42,487 nucleotides of DNA from Photorhabdus khanii NC19 (lineage in GTDB: Bacteria > Pseudomonadota > Gammaproteobacteria > Enterobacterales > Enterobacteriaceae): positions 164,093 to 206,579 of the forward strand of contig NZ_AYSJ01000006.1 of NCBI RefSeq assembly GCF_000517265.1, in the 5' to 3' direction. The position numbers and the translations under genes were made by a program. Positions 34,586 through 42,487 of the stretch are shown here, in pieces. Every line of letters starts with the position of its first letter. Within the stretch, counting starts at the first letter, position 1. The notes under the pieces were generated by a model, which was given only the letters and a program-made list of their open reading frames with translations, was not told the origin of the DNA and made no database searches.

Positions 34586-35708
34586 ATTCAAATCTAATTT
34601 AAAAACTGCCGGGCAAGCCATTTTTATCGTGGTATTAACGAGTCTACTGTTAATCTGGCTGAATCACCATTCACTGGATAGATTCTGGCAACAAAAATAC
34701 CACCAGCAAAGCCCGTGGGCAGCCTTACAAGGTAATCCGCTCTGGGATTTAGGTGATAATCTGGAACAAGGTGTACTCGCGGCGGGAGAAACATTCATTT
34801 TACATACCACCGGCAATAACAGTGACAATCATCAGCAAACTCCCCTGGAAGCGAATATCACCCTTCCTGCGGGTTTTCAGATCGGGCTGAAGCTCTTGGG
34901 TGGTTATACCTCTCCTATGGCAAATCTTCCTGCCACTTTCCCTGAATTATTACAAAAATCTCCTTATGCTAATTCTATCGGTTCATCAGTGCTCCGCAAT
35001 TCAGACAATAATGTTCATTCCAGTATAGTTATCGCCAAAACCAATGTGACGCTGACAGCCAAGGATAAAGTGCTTTTTGCCGGAGACTCAATGATGCAAG
35101 GCATTGCCCCGCATCTGAAACGTCGGCTCTATCAGGATTACGGTATTTCAAGTATTAATCTCAGCAAACAAAGTACCGGGCTTGCTTACCCCAGTTTTTT
35201 TAACTGGCCGGAAACTATCAATAAGGCACTGGAAGCTAATCACGATATCAAGCTGGTTGTTATTTTCCTGGGCCCAAATGACCCCTGGGATATGCCACCA
35301 AGACATGGAAGCACCTACCTGAAATTCGCGAGTCCTGATTGGGAAAACCTCTATCGCCAACGTATCGATATGATCCTTACCGAAACACATAACCACGGCG
35401 CTAATGTTATCTGGATTGGCCCTCCCAATATGCGACAGAAAAAACTCTCTGCTAATATGGAATATCTAAGATCATTGTATCAATCAGAAGTGGCGAAAGC
35501 CGGGGAAATCTACGTTTCTGTTAATGACATTTTTAAATACCATACGGATGATTATTCTGATTATATTGGCGATAATAGTAACAAAATTAAACTCAGAAGC
35601 GGTGATGGTATACATTTTAGTTTGAAAGGCCAGCAAACTATCTCGGACAATATATTCTCATTAATTGAATTTATTCAGGAACCAGCCAAACAAAATGGAA
35701 AGATTTAA
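34572..35708 (+). CDS. Membrane-anchored SGNH O-acetyltransferase (PatB-like)
   Basis: 378 aa. An N-terminal membrane anchor (about 14-31, AGQAIFIVVLTSLLLIW) precedes a periplasmic SGNH-hydrolase domain: block I FAGDSMMQG with Ser173, block III GPND with Asn236, and block V SGDGIHF with Asp345 and His348. All catalytic positions are kept. In PatA/PatB systems this partner transfers acetyl to the C6-OH of MurNAc. Overlaps with both neighbouring genes show a single translational unit. Family relation to PatB or DUF459 is inferred from layout and motifs. Confidence 0.8.
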   Translation: MLISEFKSNLKTAGQAIFIVVLTSLLLIWLNHHSLDRFWQQKYHQQSPWAALQGNPLWDLGDNLEQGVLAAGETFILHTTGNNSDNHQQTPLEANITLPAGFQIGLKLLGGYTSPMANLPATFPELLQKSPYANSIGSSVLRNSDNNVHSSIVIAKTNVTLTAKDKVLFAGDSMMQGIAPHLKRRLYQDYGISSINLSKQSTGLAYPSFFNWPETINKALEANHDIKLVVIFLGPNDPWDMPPRHGSTYLKFASPDWENLYRQRIDMILTETHNHGANVIWIGPPNMRQKKLSANMEYLRSLYQSEVAKAGEIYVSVNDIFKYHTDDYSDYIGDNSNKIKLRSGDGIHFSLKGQQTISDNIFSLIEFIQEPAKQNGKI

Positions 35709-36915
35709 ACAATGCCGCCGGCGATATCACTCCACCGGCCTTGGTCTGGTCATCATACTCTCTTTAAGTTTGATATCATGCCATAAGCAAAGACCAGAGC
35801 CGTTGCCAACGCAACAGCCTGTAAACGCAAACCAGCAGTTAACAGACTTTGGTGAAGACAATCTCACCTTACTGGCAGATAAACTTCACAACAGCCGCCA
35901 TAATCAACTGCATTTTGTTCAGATAGGTGACTCCCATACTGCCGCAGACTTTTTTACCGGCAAACTCCGGTCTCTATTACAACAACGTTTTGGTAATGCA
36001 GGTATTGGCTTTATCAGCCCAATAAATGTGCCCGGCCAACGTAACGCGATAATCAGCATGACAGGCAATCAACAGCAATGGGAACTAACGACCAGTCGCA
36101 AAGATAATCAGCCTGATTTCCCTCTCGGTGGTGCAATTGCAGAACCCGATAGCCAAACGAGTCAATTAACTTTAGAACTGTTTTCACCATCTCGTGATCG
36201 CTATCAACTTAAAACGTTATACCAGGCAACAGGTGATTCTCAAATTCTGGTTCAGTCTGCAACCAAGAGAATACTTAAATTACCGGTAACTCACGGTCAA
36301 TGGCAATTTTCCACTGAAGAATCGGTCACATTCCCGGTTAATATTATAGCGATACAAAATAATCAGTTAAAATTAGGTGGCTGGTTTATCAAACGTAAAC
36401 AGCCAGGTGTTATGTTGTCCGCTTTAGGTATTAATGGTGCAACTATTAGCATGATGGATAAGTGGCAGCCACAATGGATTAATACATTAGCGCAAATGTA
36501 CCCGGATATGGTGATCCTCGCTTATGGCACCAATGAAGCATTTAATGATTCTCTAGACTTAGAGAGTTATCGCCAGCAACTGGAAAACAAGGTAAAACAG
36601 ATTCGTCATCATTTACCAAAAGCAGTTATCCTTATTATCGGGCCAGGGGATTCCTTGAAAAACAGTCAAGCAGCAAGTTGTACAACACAACAACCAGCAA
36701 TGTTGAATGACGTCATCCGTATTCAGCAGGAAGTCGCTCAGGAGCAGCACACACTATTCTGGAATTGGCGTGAATATATGGGTGGTGAGTGTTCAATTAG
36801 AAGCTGGGCGCAACAAGATCTTGCGCGCCCAGATTATGTTCACCTTTCAGCCATAGGCTATGAACGCAGTGCTGAAGCGCTATATCAGCAATTAATAAAT
36901 ATTCTCGATCAATAA
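35695..36915 (+). CDS. SGNH-hydrolase lipoprotein, possible O-acetyl esterase or second transferase
   Basis: 406 aa from ATG 35695 (14-bp overlap with the previous gene); an upstream TTG at 35665 would spoil the signal peptide. The N-terminus has a basic region, a hydrophobic core and a lipobox LISC with Cys29. SGNH residues: IGDSHTAADF with Ser80, AYGTNEAF with Asn280, and RPDYVHLS with Asp380 and His383. In Neisseria and Campylobacter the PatA-PatB pair is encoded beside Ape1, a lipoprotein-type SGNH esterase that removes O-acetyl groups before lytic enzymes act. This gene has that position and form; whether it adds or removes acetyl is open. Confidence 0.75.
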   Translation: MERFKQCRRRYHSTGLGLVIILSLSLISCHKQRPEPLPTQQPVNANQQLTDFGEDNLTLLADKLHNSRHNQLHFVQIGDSHTAADFFTGKLRSLLQQRFGNAGIGFISPINVPGQRNAIISMTGNQQQWELTTSRKDNQPDFPLGGAIAEPDSQTSQLTLELFSPSRDRYQLKTLYQATGDSQILVQSATKRILKLPVTHGQWQFSTEESVTFPVNIIAIQNNQLKLGGWFIKRKQPGVMLSALGINGATISMMDKWQPQWINTLAQMYPDMVILAYGTNEAFNDSLDLESYRQQLENKVKQIRHHLPKAVILIIGPGDSLKNSQAASCTTQQPAMLNDVIRIQQEVAQEQHTLFWNWREYMGGECSIRSWAQQDLARPDYVHLSAIGYERSAEALYQQLINILDQ

Positions 36916-36942
36916 GCAACGCGATGAAGCTTCGTTAGGAAT

Positions 36943-36989
36943 AACGCTAAGTACCAATATTGTATTTAGTGCAAAAAAATCTTAGCGTT
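36943..36989. repeat. Inverted repeat after the O-acetylation operon
   Basis: AACGCTAAG (36943-36951) and CTTAGCGTT (36981-36989), perfect 9-bp arms 29 bp apart. No U tract; could be a weak terminator or a regulator site for the next gene. Confidence 0.35.
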
Positions 36990-37124
36990 GTGAACGACAA
37001 TATGAGCAAGCTCACAAGATATCAATTTAATTAAAGATAAATTATCTTTTTCACTATATTTAATGCAATGAAAAATAAGTTTATGCCATCTGTAACACAT
37101 AGCGTTAAAAAGAGTATTTAAAAT

Positions 37125-38048
37125 ATGATTTTTTCAAAAAAATATCCTAAAGGTTCTATAAGAAGATTCATTTCCGGCTGGAAAGAATGTAGTTTTGAAC
37201 GTTACCAGTAAGCCTATTCTCTTTATGGCGGTGGAATATCCACCCACCCTAATATTGTAAGTTTTTTAAACAAAAAATTTGGGAATAATTTTATCTTTTA
37301 CGTTAAAGAAAACCCAACAATAGAAAACGTTATCGAAGGTGCATACTTTACATGCAAAGATCATCATCTGGCAGCAAGTCATCAAAAAGATTACCACTTC
37401 TTCACTTATGATGAAATTATCTTTCCTATCGCCAAACATCTAAAAACCCTAATCCCAGGGAAATCTAAAACCATCTCGCTCCTGCACAAAGAAAATTTTA
37501 TCAACGTTTGTTATGGTCGGTTAAACAAACGAACAGTTTGTCTTGCTAAAGATAATTTTTCTTATAAAACAAGAAGAAATCGAAGTAATGAAATTAACAA
37601 ATTTAAGCGTTCTGGCGGGGAAATACATCAAATTGACGATTTTACCTGTCAAGAGTTCGTCGATATTTACACTGCACTGTACGAAAAACGCTGGACATAT
37701 AAAACGCACAATGAAGAAGAAAAAGAAAAATTAATTGAATTATATACCGAACTCAAACAACATCTGTACGGGAATGTATTAACTATCAATGGTGCCCCGG
37801 TAGCCTATGATCTAGTCATAAAAGCAGACAGTCCCCAATGGATTTCATTTGACGCAGTAGACGGCGGGCTCGATCCTGAATATTCCAATCTCAGTGTTGG
37901 CAGTATTTTAATGTGGTTAAATATTCAGAATGCTTCAGACCTCTGCCAGCAACATCAAAAAACTATGCGTTATTCTATTGGCAGACCTTCTCTTAGCTAT
38001 AAAGATCGCTGGTGCAATCGTCATCCATTAGTAAGGAGCCTATTCTAG
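37125..38048 (+). pseudogene. Mig-14-like gene interrupted by one in-frame stop
   Basis: From ATG 37125 one frame runs 307 codons to TAG 38046-38048, broken only by TAA at codon 29 (37209-37211; context FERYQ-stop-AYSLYGG). The length matches Salmonella Mig-14 (about 300 aa), an inner-membrane-associated protein needed for resistance to antimicrobial peptides. The C-terminal half carries family blocks: YTALYEKRWTYKT, SPQWISFDAVDGGLDPEYSN, SVGSILMWLN and YKDRWCN. CAA to TAA at codon 29 would be a single C-to-T change. No ATG or TTG restart is available soon after the stop. The rest shows no further decay, so the mutation looks recent or there may be readthrough. Confidence 0.75.
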
Positions 38049-38082
38049 TTTCATCGATATCTTTACATAACTAACTTATATG

Positions 38083-38103
38083 GCCGTTTTCCTAGAAAAC
38101 GGC
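38083..38103. terminator. Bidirectional terminator between mig-14-like gene and gntU
   Basis: GCCGTTTTC / GAAAACGGC, perfect 9-bp stem with CTA loop, between convergent genes. AATTT follows on the plus strand. Confidence 0.7.
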
Positions 38104-38164
38104 ATTAATTTAAGATCTTCATCTTCCCATCTTGTGACAGCATCTTAAAAACTCAGAAGAAACA

Positions 38165-39502
38165 TTACATCATGGCAAAGAAAATCATCCCAACCGCAGC
38201 TCCCGTTATTCCAAGAATAGTTTCCATCATTGACCATGTTTTTAGTGTCTGAGATTCTGTCGCACCAGTAAATTTACCAAACAACCAGAAACCGGAATCA
38301 TTAACATGGCTCAATACCAGAGATCCCCCCGCAATACAGATTGAAAGAGCTGCAAGTTGAGCTCCCGAATATCCCAATACATCAACAACCGGCAGGATCA
38401 AACCAACGGTTGTCAAGCAGGCAACAGTCGCAGACCCTTGAATAACACGCACGGTACCAGCAAGGATAAAACAGGCTAATGCAATTGGCAGGCCCGCGCC
38501 AATCAATGCGTTCCCCAACGCAGGACCAACCCCGGAATCCACCAACACTTGTTTGAATACACCACCGGCCCCGGTAACCAACAAAATAATTCCAGCAGGC
38601 TGAATAGCCGAAGAGCAGATATCCATCACTTTTTCTTTACTCATCCCACGGCGAATTGCCAGACCATAAATGGCAATAAGACAAGCAACCAGAATCGCAG
38701 AGAATGGATGACCGATGAATTCAAGCCACAAATACAATCCAGAACCTTGTTCAACAAAACGCTCACCAACAGCTTTTAATCCAACCAAAGCCAAAGGGAA
38801 TAAAACCAGCAACAAGCTCAAACCAAAAGATGGCATCTTACCTTGACCAAGACTTGGTTCACTTATATCCGCGGGTAAATCCAAAGTAACATATTTACTG
38901 ACAAAACTACCAAAGATTGGACCAGCCAGTAACATCCCAGGAATTGCTGCACTGATACCAATCAGGATCATCCAGCCAAAATCAGCATTCATCTGTGAAG
39001 CCAACAACATCGGAACTGGGCCAGGTAACAGAAACGCTGCGGCTGCCGCAACACCGGCAAACAAAGGAATAACCAGTTTCACTACGTTACCGCCAGTACG
39101 GCGCGCTACTGCAAACGCCACACCAATCAATAAAACAATCGCTACATCAAAAAACAGCGGCAAAGCACAAACCAGACCAGCGATCCCCAATGAATAATGC
39201 GCACGGCTTTCACCAAAACTATTTAATAATTTAATCGCAATCTGATCCAGCGCACCTGTTTCATGCAGCACCTTACCAAACATCGCTCCCAGTGCAACAA
39301 CAATCGCCAGAAAGCCTAATGTTCCACCCATGCCTTCTTGCATTGTTTCGGTAATTTTATCCAATGGCATACCAGAAAAAACACCCGCCCCCATAGAAAC
39401 CAGTATTAACGCAACAAAAGCGTGTATTCTGGCCTTCATCACCAGAAACAGTAGTAAAAGAACCGAGCCAACTGCTGTCAGCACTAAAGTCAAAGTACTC
39501 AT
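38165..39502 (-). CDS. gntU: Gluconate permease, GntP family (GntU-like)
   Basis: 445 aa with about 12 hydrophobic spans. GntP-family blocks include GGTLGFLAIVVALGAMFGK, FFDVAIVLLIGVAFAVARRT, LPGPVPMLLASQMNADFGWM and LSHVNDSGFWLFGKF. It imports gluconate across the inner membrane. GntU of E. coli is the closest by operon position (after gntK) and size. Its ATG overlaps the gntK stop by one base (TAATG), so translation is coupled. The symbol follows position; other GntP paralogues are possible. Confidence 0.85.
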   Translation of the reverse strand: MSTLTLVLTAVGSVLLLLFLVMKARIHAFVALILVSMGAGVFSGMPLDKITETMQEGMGGTLGFLAIVVALGAMFGKVLHETGALDQIAIKLLNSFGESRAHYSLGIAGLVCALPLFFDVAIVLLIGVAFAVARRTGGNVVKLVIPLFAGVAAAAAFLLPGPVPMLLASQMNADFGWMILIGISAAIPGMLLAGPIFGSFVSKYVTLDLPADISEPSLGQGKMPSFGLSLLLVLFPLALVGLKAVGERFVEQGSGLYLWLEFIGHPFSAILVACLIAIYGLAIRRGMSKEKVMDICSSAIQPAGIILLVTGAGGVFKQVLVDSGVGPALGNALIGAGLPIALACFILAGTVRVIQGSATVACLTTVGLILPVVDVLGYSGAQLAALSICIAGGSLVLSHVNDSGFWLFGKFTGATESQTLKTWSMMETILGITGAAVGMIFFAMM

Positions 39503-40041
39503 TATTTTTCCCCTGAAATGACACTATTAATTATTCTTATTGAGTGATTAATCACTTCATCAAGAGACGATCTAATATCGATCAGATAAACATCCTTTTC
39601 ATCACTACCCGGTTCTTCTAATGCCTCAAATTGAGATACCAACATTTTAGGTTTAAAGAAATGATCTTTACGTGCTTTCAACCGATTTTCAATTAAATCA
39701 AAGTCACCTTTCATATAAAGAAATGACAGATTCTTATTATTATCACGCAACATATCCCGGTAATGCTTTTTTAAAGCAGAACAAACAATCAGGGAAACCG
39801 GATTTGTGCGTTGCATAGCAAAAACCGCATCATTTAGTGATTTCAACCAAGGCTTACGATCTTCATCATTCAGTGCATGACCTTTAGCCATCTTATTAAT
39901 GTTAGATCTTGGGTGTAAAAAATCACCATCCAAAAAAGCGGAGTCCAGTTTATAAGCCACAGCATTGGCAACAGCAGACTTACCACTGCCGGATACCCCC
40001 ATAAGCACAAAAACATGATTCGAATGCTGGGTATCTCTCAT
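39502..40041 (-). CDS. gntK: Gluconokinase GntK
   Basis: 179 aa. Walker A GVSGSGKS near residue 15 and gluconokinase blocks DGDFLHPRSNINKMAKGHAL, NDEDRKPWL and VCSALKKHYRDMLR, ending with a KARKDHFFKPKMLVSQFEAL lid region. It phosphorylates gluconate to 6-phosphogluconate, feeding the Entner-Doudoroff and pentose phosphate routes. AAGGAG upstream of ATG 40041 supports the start. The promoter, with two GntR boxes and a CRP-like site, lies just upstream. Confidence 0.95.
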   Translation of the reverse strand: MRDTQHSNHVFVLMGVSGSGKSAVANAVAYKLDSAFLDGDFLHPRSNINKMAKGHALNDEDRKPWLKSLNDAVFAMQRTNPVSLIVCSALKKHYRDMLRDNNKNLSFLYMKGDFDLIENRLKARKDHFFKPKMLVSQFEALEEPGSDEKDVYLIDIRSSLDEVINHSIRIINSVISGEK

Positions 40042-40075
40042 ATAAACTCCTTAGCGCAGATATTTCACCCACAAA

Positions 40076-40104
40076 ATGTTACCGGTAACTGTTATCGGTA
40101 ACAT
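40076..40104 (-). promoter_or_regulatory. Two overlapping GntR operators
   Basis: Site 1 is ATGTTA-CCGG-TAACTG (40076-40091) and site 2 CTGTTA-TCGG-TAACAT (40089-40104); both fit the GntR box ATGTTA-N4-TAACAT with 1-2 changes. They overlap by 3 bases and lie at the predicted -10 and transcription start of gntKU, so GntR would block initiation until gluconate is present. Confidence 0.8.
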
Positions 40105-40131
40105 TATCAGAAGTAGAGGGAAATTTCGCAA
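40103..40131 (-). promoter_or_regulatory. Predicted sigma-70 promoter of gntKU
   Basis: On the minus strand, -35 TTGCGA (40126-40131) and -10 GATAAT (40103-40108) are exactly 17 bp apart. The -10 box touches GntR operator 2. Confidence 0.6.
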
Positions 40132-40158
40132 CAACACGGAATATTCAAGAAATGGAAA

Positions 40159-40174
40159 TGTGATGTTTATCGCA
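40159..40174. promoter_or_regulatory. CRP-like binding site upstream of gntKU
   Basis: TGTGA-N6-TCGCA matches the CRP consensus TGTGA-N6-TCACA at 9 of 10 positions. Its centre is about 70 bp before the predicted start site, the normal class I position. It suggests catabolite control, as for E. coli gntKU. Confidence 0.6.
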
Positions 40175-40208
40175 AATGAATTCAAAAAATGTGAATCCAG
40201 TTGACCGA

Positions 40209-41204
40209 TTAAATACTTTCTCCTAAGGATAACTGAAAACCGATATCGATCATTTTCTGTGGTAAATGTTCACCTTTCAGCCGTGCCATCAATAATCCAG
40301 CAGCCTTCCGTCCCATTAGGTCACGAGATGTCAACACACTGGCAAGTTTTGGTGTCATCACCTGACCAACATCGTGACCATGAAAACCCGCTATCGCAAT
40401 ATCATGCGGTACAGCTATCCCCTGACGTTGACACTCAAAAATTGCTCCGATAGCGAGGTCATCATTGGTACAAAACAGACCATCCACATCAGGATACTTT
40501 GTTCGTGCTTCATTCAGTAGTTTCCCCCCTAAGGTGTAAGAAGAGCTGTCAGGTGTCATTACCTTACCTGGCTTTAAACCTACGCTTTTCATTGCAGCTT
40601 CATAACCTTCCAGGCGAATAATGGTCCTTTCATCCTGCCTTGCTCCAAGATAAATCACCCGCTGGCAACCACGCTCAATCATTGCCGCAGTCATCTGTCG
40701 GGCTGCTTCAAAGTTATCAATACCGACTGCCGTGTCGATACAGGGAGAAACACAGTCCATCAGCTCAACGACAGGGATCCCTGCCGTTTCCAGCATCTTC
40801 AAAGTGCGCGGTGTGTGAGTACGTTCAGAAAGAATCAAGCCATCAATATTGTAGGAAAGCAGGGAAATTAAACGTTCCTCTTCCTTCTCTGAATGGTAAC
40901 CATAGTGAGCCAGCATGGTTTGATAACCATTACGATCTGTCACATATTCGATACCACGGATAACTTCCGCAAAAACCTGGTTAGTTAAAGAAGGCAACAA
41001 AACACCGATAGCATGACTAGTAGAATTAGAAAGAATATCCGGAACTCGGTTCGGGATATAACCTAATTCATCCAAAGCATCAGCTATTTTCTTTCGCAAT
41101 TGCTCAGAAACTTGATCGGGGTTACGCAAGAAACGACTCACTGTCATTTTTGTAACACCAACACGATCAGCCACATCTTGTAAAATAGGACGTTTTTTCT
41201 TCAT
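40209..41204 (-). CDS. gntR: LacI-family repressor of gluconate genes GntR
   Basis: 331 aa. N-terminal LacI-type helix-turn-helix ILQDVADRVGVTKMTVSRFL at 7-26 and hinge-helix region to about 60, followed by the periplasmic-binding-protein-like sensor (HAIGVLLPSLTNQVFAEVI, GLFCTNDDLAIGAIFE). Size and sequence match GntR of the E. coli gntRKU operon, where gluconate or a derivative releases repression. The gene lies upstream of gntK in the same direction, 167 bp away, with the GntR operators in the gap. I see no GntR box just upstream of gntR itself. Confidence 0.93.
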   Translation of the reverse strand: MKKKRPILQDVADRVGVTKMTVSRFLRNPDQVSEQLRKKIADALDELGYIPNRVPDILSNSTSHAIGVLLPSLTNQVFAEVIRGIEYVTDRNGYQTMLAHYGYHSEKEEERLISLLSYNIDGLILSERTHTPRTLKMLETAGIPVVELMDCVSPCIDTAVGIDNFEAARQMTAAMIERGCQRVIYLGARQDERTIIRLEGYEAAMKSVGLKPGKVMTPDSSSYTLGGKLLNEARTKYPDVDGLFCTNDDLAIGAIFECQRQGIAVPHDIAIAGFHGHDVGQVMTPKLASVLTSRDLMGRKAAGLLMARLKGEHLPQKMIDIGFQLSLGESI

Positions 41205-42317
41205 ATTTCAATACAATACAAAATTAGTAAAAAAATTTAGGATAATAAACACAGCGCTATGACATATTTATACACTATCAGAACACGCTTTTTTTGAGTT
41301 TAGTCTGGTAGTGGAACAGTGATCCCGATTTATTATCTATTCAGACTTTGGTAGGACAATTTTCATTCAATATATATTGTAAAATACAACGATAACATTT
41401 ATCTACAATTCCAGCAAAAATGTAAAATTTAACAGGCAATGTTTTCTATGGTATTTGTCGGTTAACCTCAGATAAGATTGAAGTTCTAATCTACTGATTA
41501 ATCTGCTGTTACTGACATTATCTCCCAGAAAAGCACCATTATGGGGACTAATACGAGAACGGTAACAACATAAAATGCAAGAGAAACGATACAGCCATTT
41601 ACTGCAATGATTATAATCAGTATGCTTTAACCGGCAAATATAATTGAATAGTGACGGATTCCTATTTTCTATGCCTAATTACCGTCATTTACCAGCATTA
41701 AAAAGAGCATTCAACCCCAAATATCGGTCAGTACTAATACAACTGTATTTCTAAATACTATTCTAACTAATCATACTAATGATAATATTTTACATAACCA
41801 TAATAATGGCAAGGCTGATATATTCCAGTTTTGGTTGTGATGTAAATGGAAAAATAAGTAATTAATTATCGCCTGGGGCTGATTGTAATTATATTCATAA
41901 CGATATAAAGATGGAACGTTATTAGATTATATAAACATAATGCATACATGATTCCTACTACATGAGTAAACCAGGCAGCTAACGAAAGAGGTTCAGAGCA
42001 AAAGTTATAACCGTAACAATGAAAAGGTAAAAATTTCTGGTTATTCTAAAGCAGATATTCGGGCTCACTATTTGTATATAAGCTAGACTTATGAATATTT
42101 TGGAAGATTTCCATCATAACAAGCTGAACTTAAAATATCGTGACTCATCTTCTTTTCTATCCGCTTTAAAAAGCTGTTTAAGTTATTTTTTATGTCGGCT
42201 ACTGCTATAGCGTATTTTGATTATTCACAGATTGATGAACCAACGGTGTGTTTCTTAAAGTAGATAGGCATCAGGCGAAGCAGGTCAATCAATCAATAAA
42301 ACCATCTCCCAAAAACG
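41205..42317. other. Gene-free region between gntR and the rrn operon end
   Basis: About 1.1 kb of AT-rich DNA. Short ORFs occur (for example 27 codons from 41671) but none has a ribosome binding site plus coding-like composition. I found no tRNA, repeat or convincing hairpin. Confidence 0.5.
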
Positions 42318-42344
42318 CAAAAACCCCCAGCTTATGCTGAGGGT
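42318..42344 (-). terminator. rrn operon terminator
   Basis: On the minus strand CCCTCAGC-ATAA-GCTGGGGG (8-bp stem, one U-G) followed by TTTTT, about 16 bp after the 5S rRNA end. Confidence 0.85.
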
Positions 42345-42359
42345 ATTCACTAGATATAA

Positions 42360-42478
42360 AGCCTGGCAGTTCCCTACTCTCACATGGGGAGACCCCACAC
42401 TACCATCGGCGCTACGGCGTTTCACTGCTGAGTTCGGCATGGGGTCAGGTGGGACCACCGCGCTATCGCCGCCAGGCA
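42360..42478 (-). rRNA. rrf: 5S ribosomal RNA
   Basis: About 119 nt. Read on the minus strand it starts TGCCTGGCGGCGATAGCGCG and includes the enterobacterial blocks GGTGGTCCCACCTGACCCCA and CCCATGTGAGAGTAGGGAAC, ending CTGCCAGGC; the ends pair as helix I. It is the last gene of an rrn operon; the 23S and 16S genes should lie beyond the right edge. Confidence 0.95.
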
Positions 42479-42487
42479 AATTCATTT

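Noticed and set aside
41671-41754. 27-codon ORF starting MPNYRHLP, recalling the start of REP-associated (RAYT) transposases
   Set aside because: Similarity ends after five residues, no SD, and no further transposase sequence in any frame.
42285-42485. Minus-strand ORF over the right end
   Set aside because: It lies across the 5S rRNA and its terminator, so it is a shadow of the RNA gene.
1-42487. CRISPR arrays and tRNA genes
   Set aside because: No regularly spaced direct repeats and no cloverleaf with a T-loop signature were seen on either strand.

Overview
The window is best explained as chromosome of an insect-pathogenic Photorhabdus (Enterobacterales, Morganellaceae). The Tc-toxin B subunit is TcaC-like over its whole length. 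Beside it lie a TccC-type C subunit, relics of tcaA and tcaB, hemopexin-repeat photopexins, a GH18 chitinase of the kind often linked to Tc loci, and ERIC repeats. The assignment rests on remembered protein families and was not tested by a search.

Layout. 1-320: end of an ISAs1-family insertion sequence, cut by the window edge. 387-3707: two near-identical ~298-aa proteins of unknown function on the minus strand, flanking a 139-aa plus-strand protein; two ERIC elements lie beside their terminators. 4322-7244: photopexin genes with two and one hemopexin propellers, sharing a C-terminal domain. 7639-8256: a three-repeat, beta-trefoil-like protein. 8755-16511: Tc-toxin locus, with tcaA and tcaB reduced to a ~230-bp scar, then intact tcaC and tccC. 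16661-18265: secreted GH18 chitinase on the opposite strand. 18651-18781: third ERIC. 19226-21773: a small basic exported acid-shock-like protein, queH and a BenE-type transporter. 21921-25161: a tightly coupled operon of two outer-membrane barrels and a DUF4056-like lipoprotein. 25977-30912: chaperone-usher fimbrial operon (pilin, chaperone, usher, tip adhesin). 30913-32188: AT-rich, nearly gene-free, bounded in part by a 22-bp near-perfect inverted repeat 607 bp apart. 32189-36915: Bax-like glucosaminidase, then MBOAT plus two SGNH proteins, probably for cell-wall or glycan O-acetylation. 37125-38048: a Mig-14-like gene with one in-frame stop. 38165-41204: gntU, gntK and gntR on the minus strand, with a recognisable GntR/CRP control region. 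42360-42478: 5S rRNA, end of an rrn operon that continues beyond the right edge.

How the parts work together. Much of the left half fits interaction with an insect host: an orphan Tc B-C pair with a C-terminal effector of unknown activity, chitinase, photopexins and several secreted-looking beta-rich proteins. The right half is mostly envelope biology (fimbriae, barrels, O-acetylation) and housekeeping (gluconate uptake, tRNA modification, 5S rRNA). The strongest leads are the tcaA/tcaB deletion scar that leaves B and C without an A subunit, the unassigned TccC toxin domain, the uncharacterised outer-membrane operon, the nonsense-interrupted mig-14 homologue, and the inverted repeats beyond the fimbrial operon.
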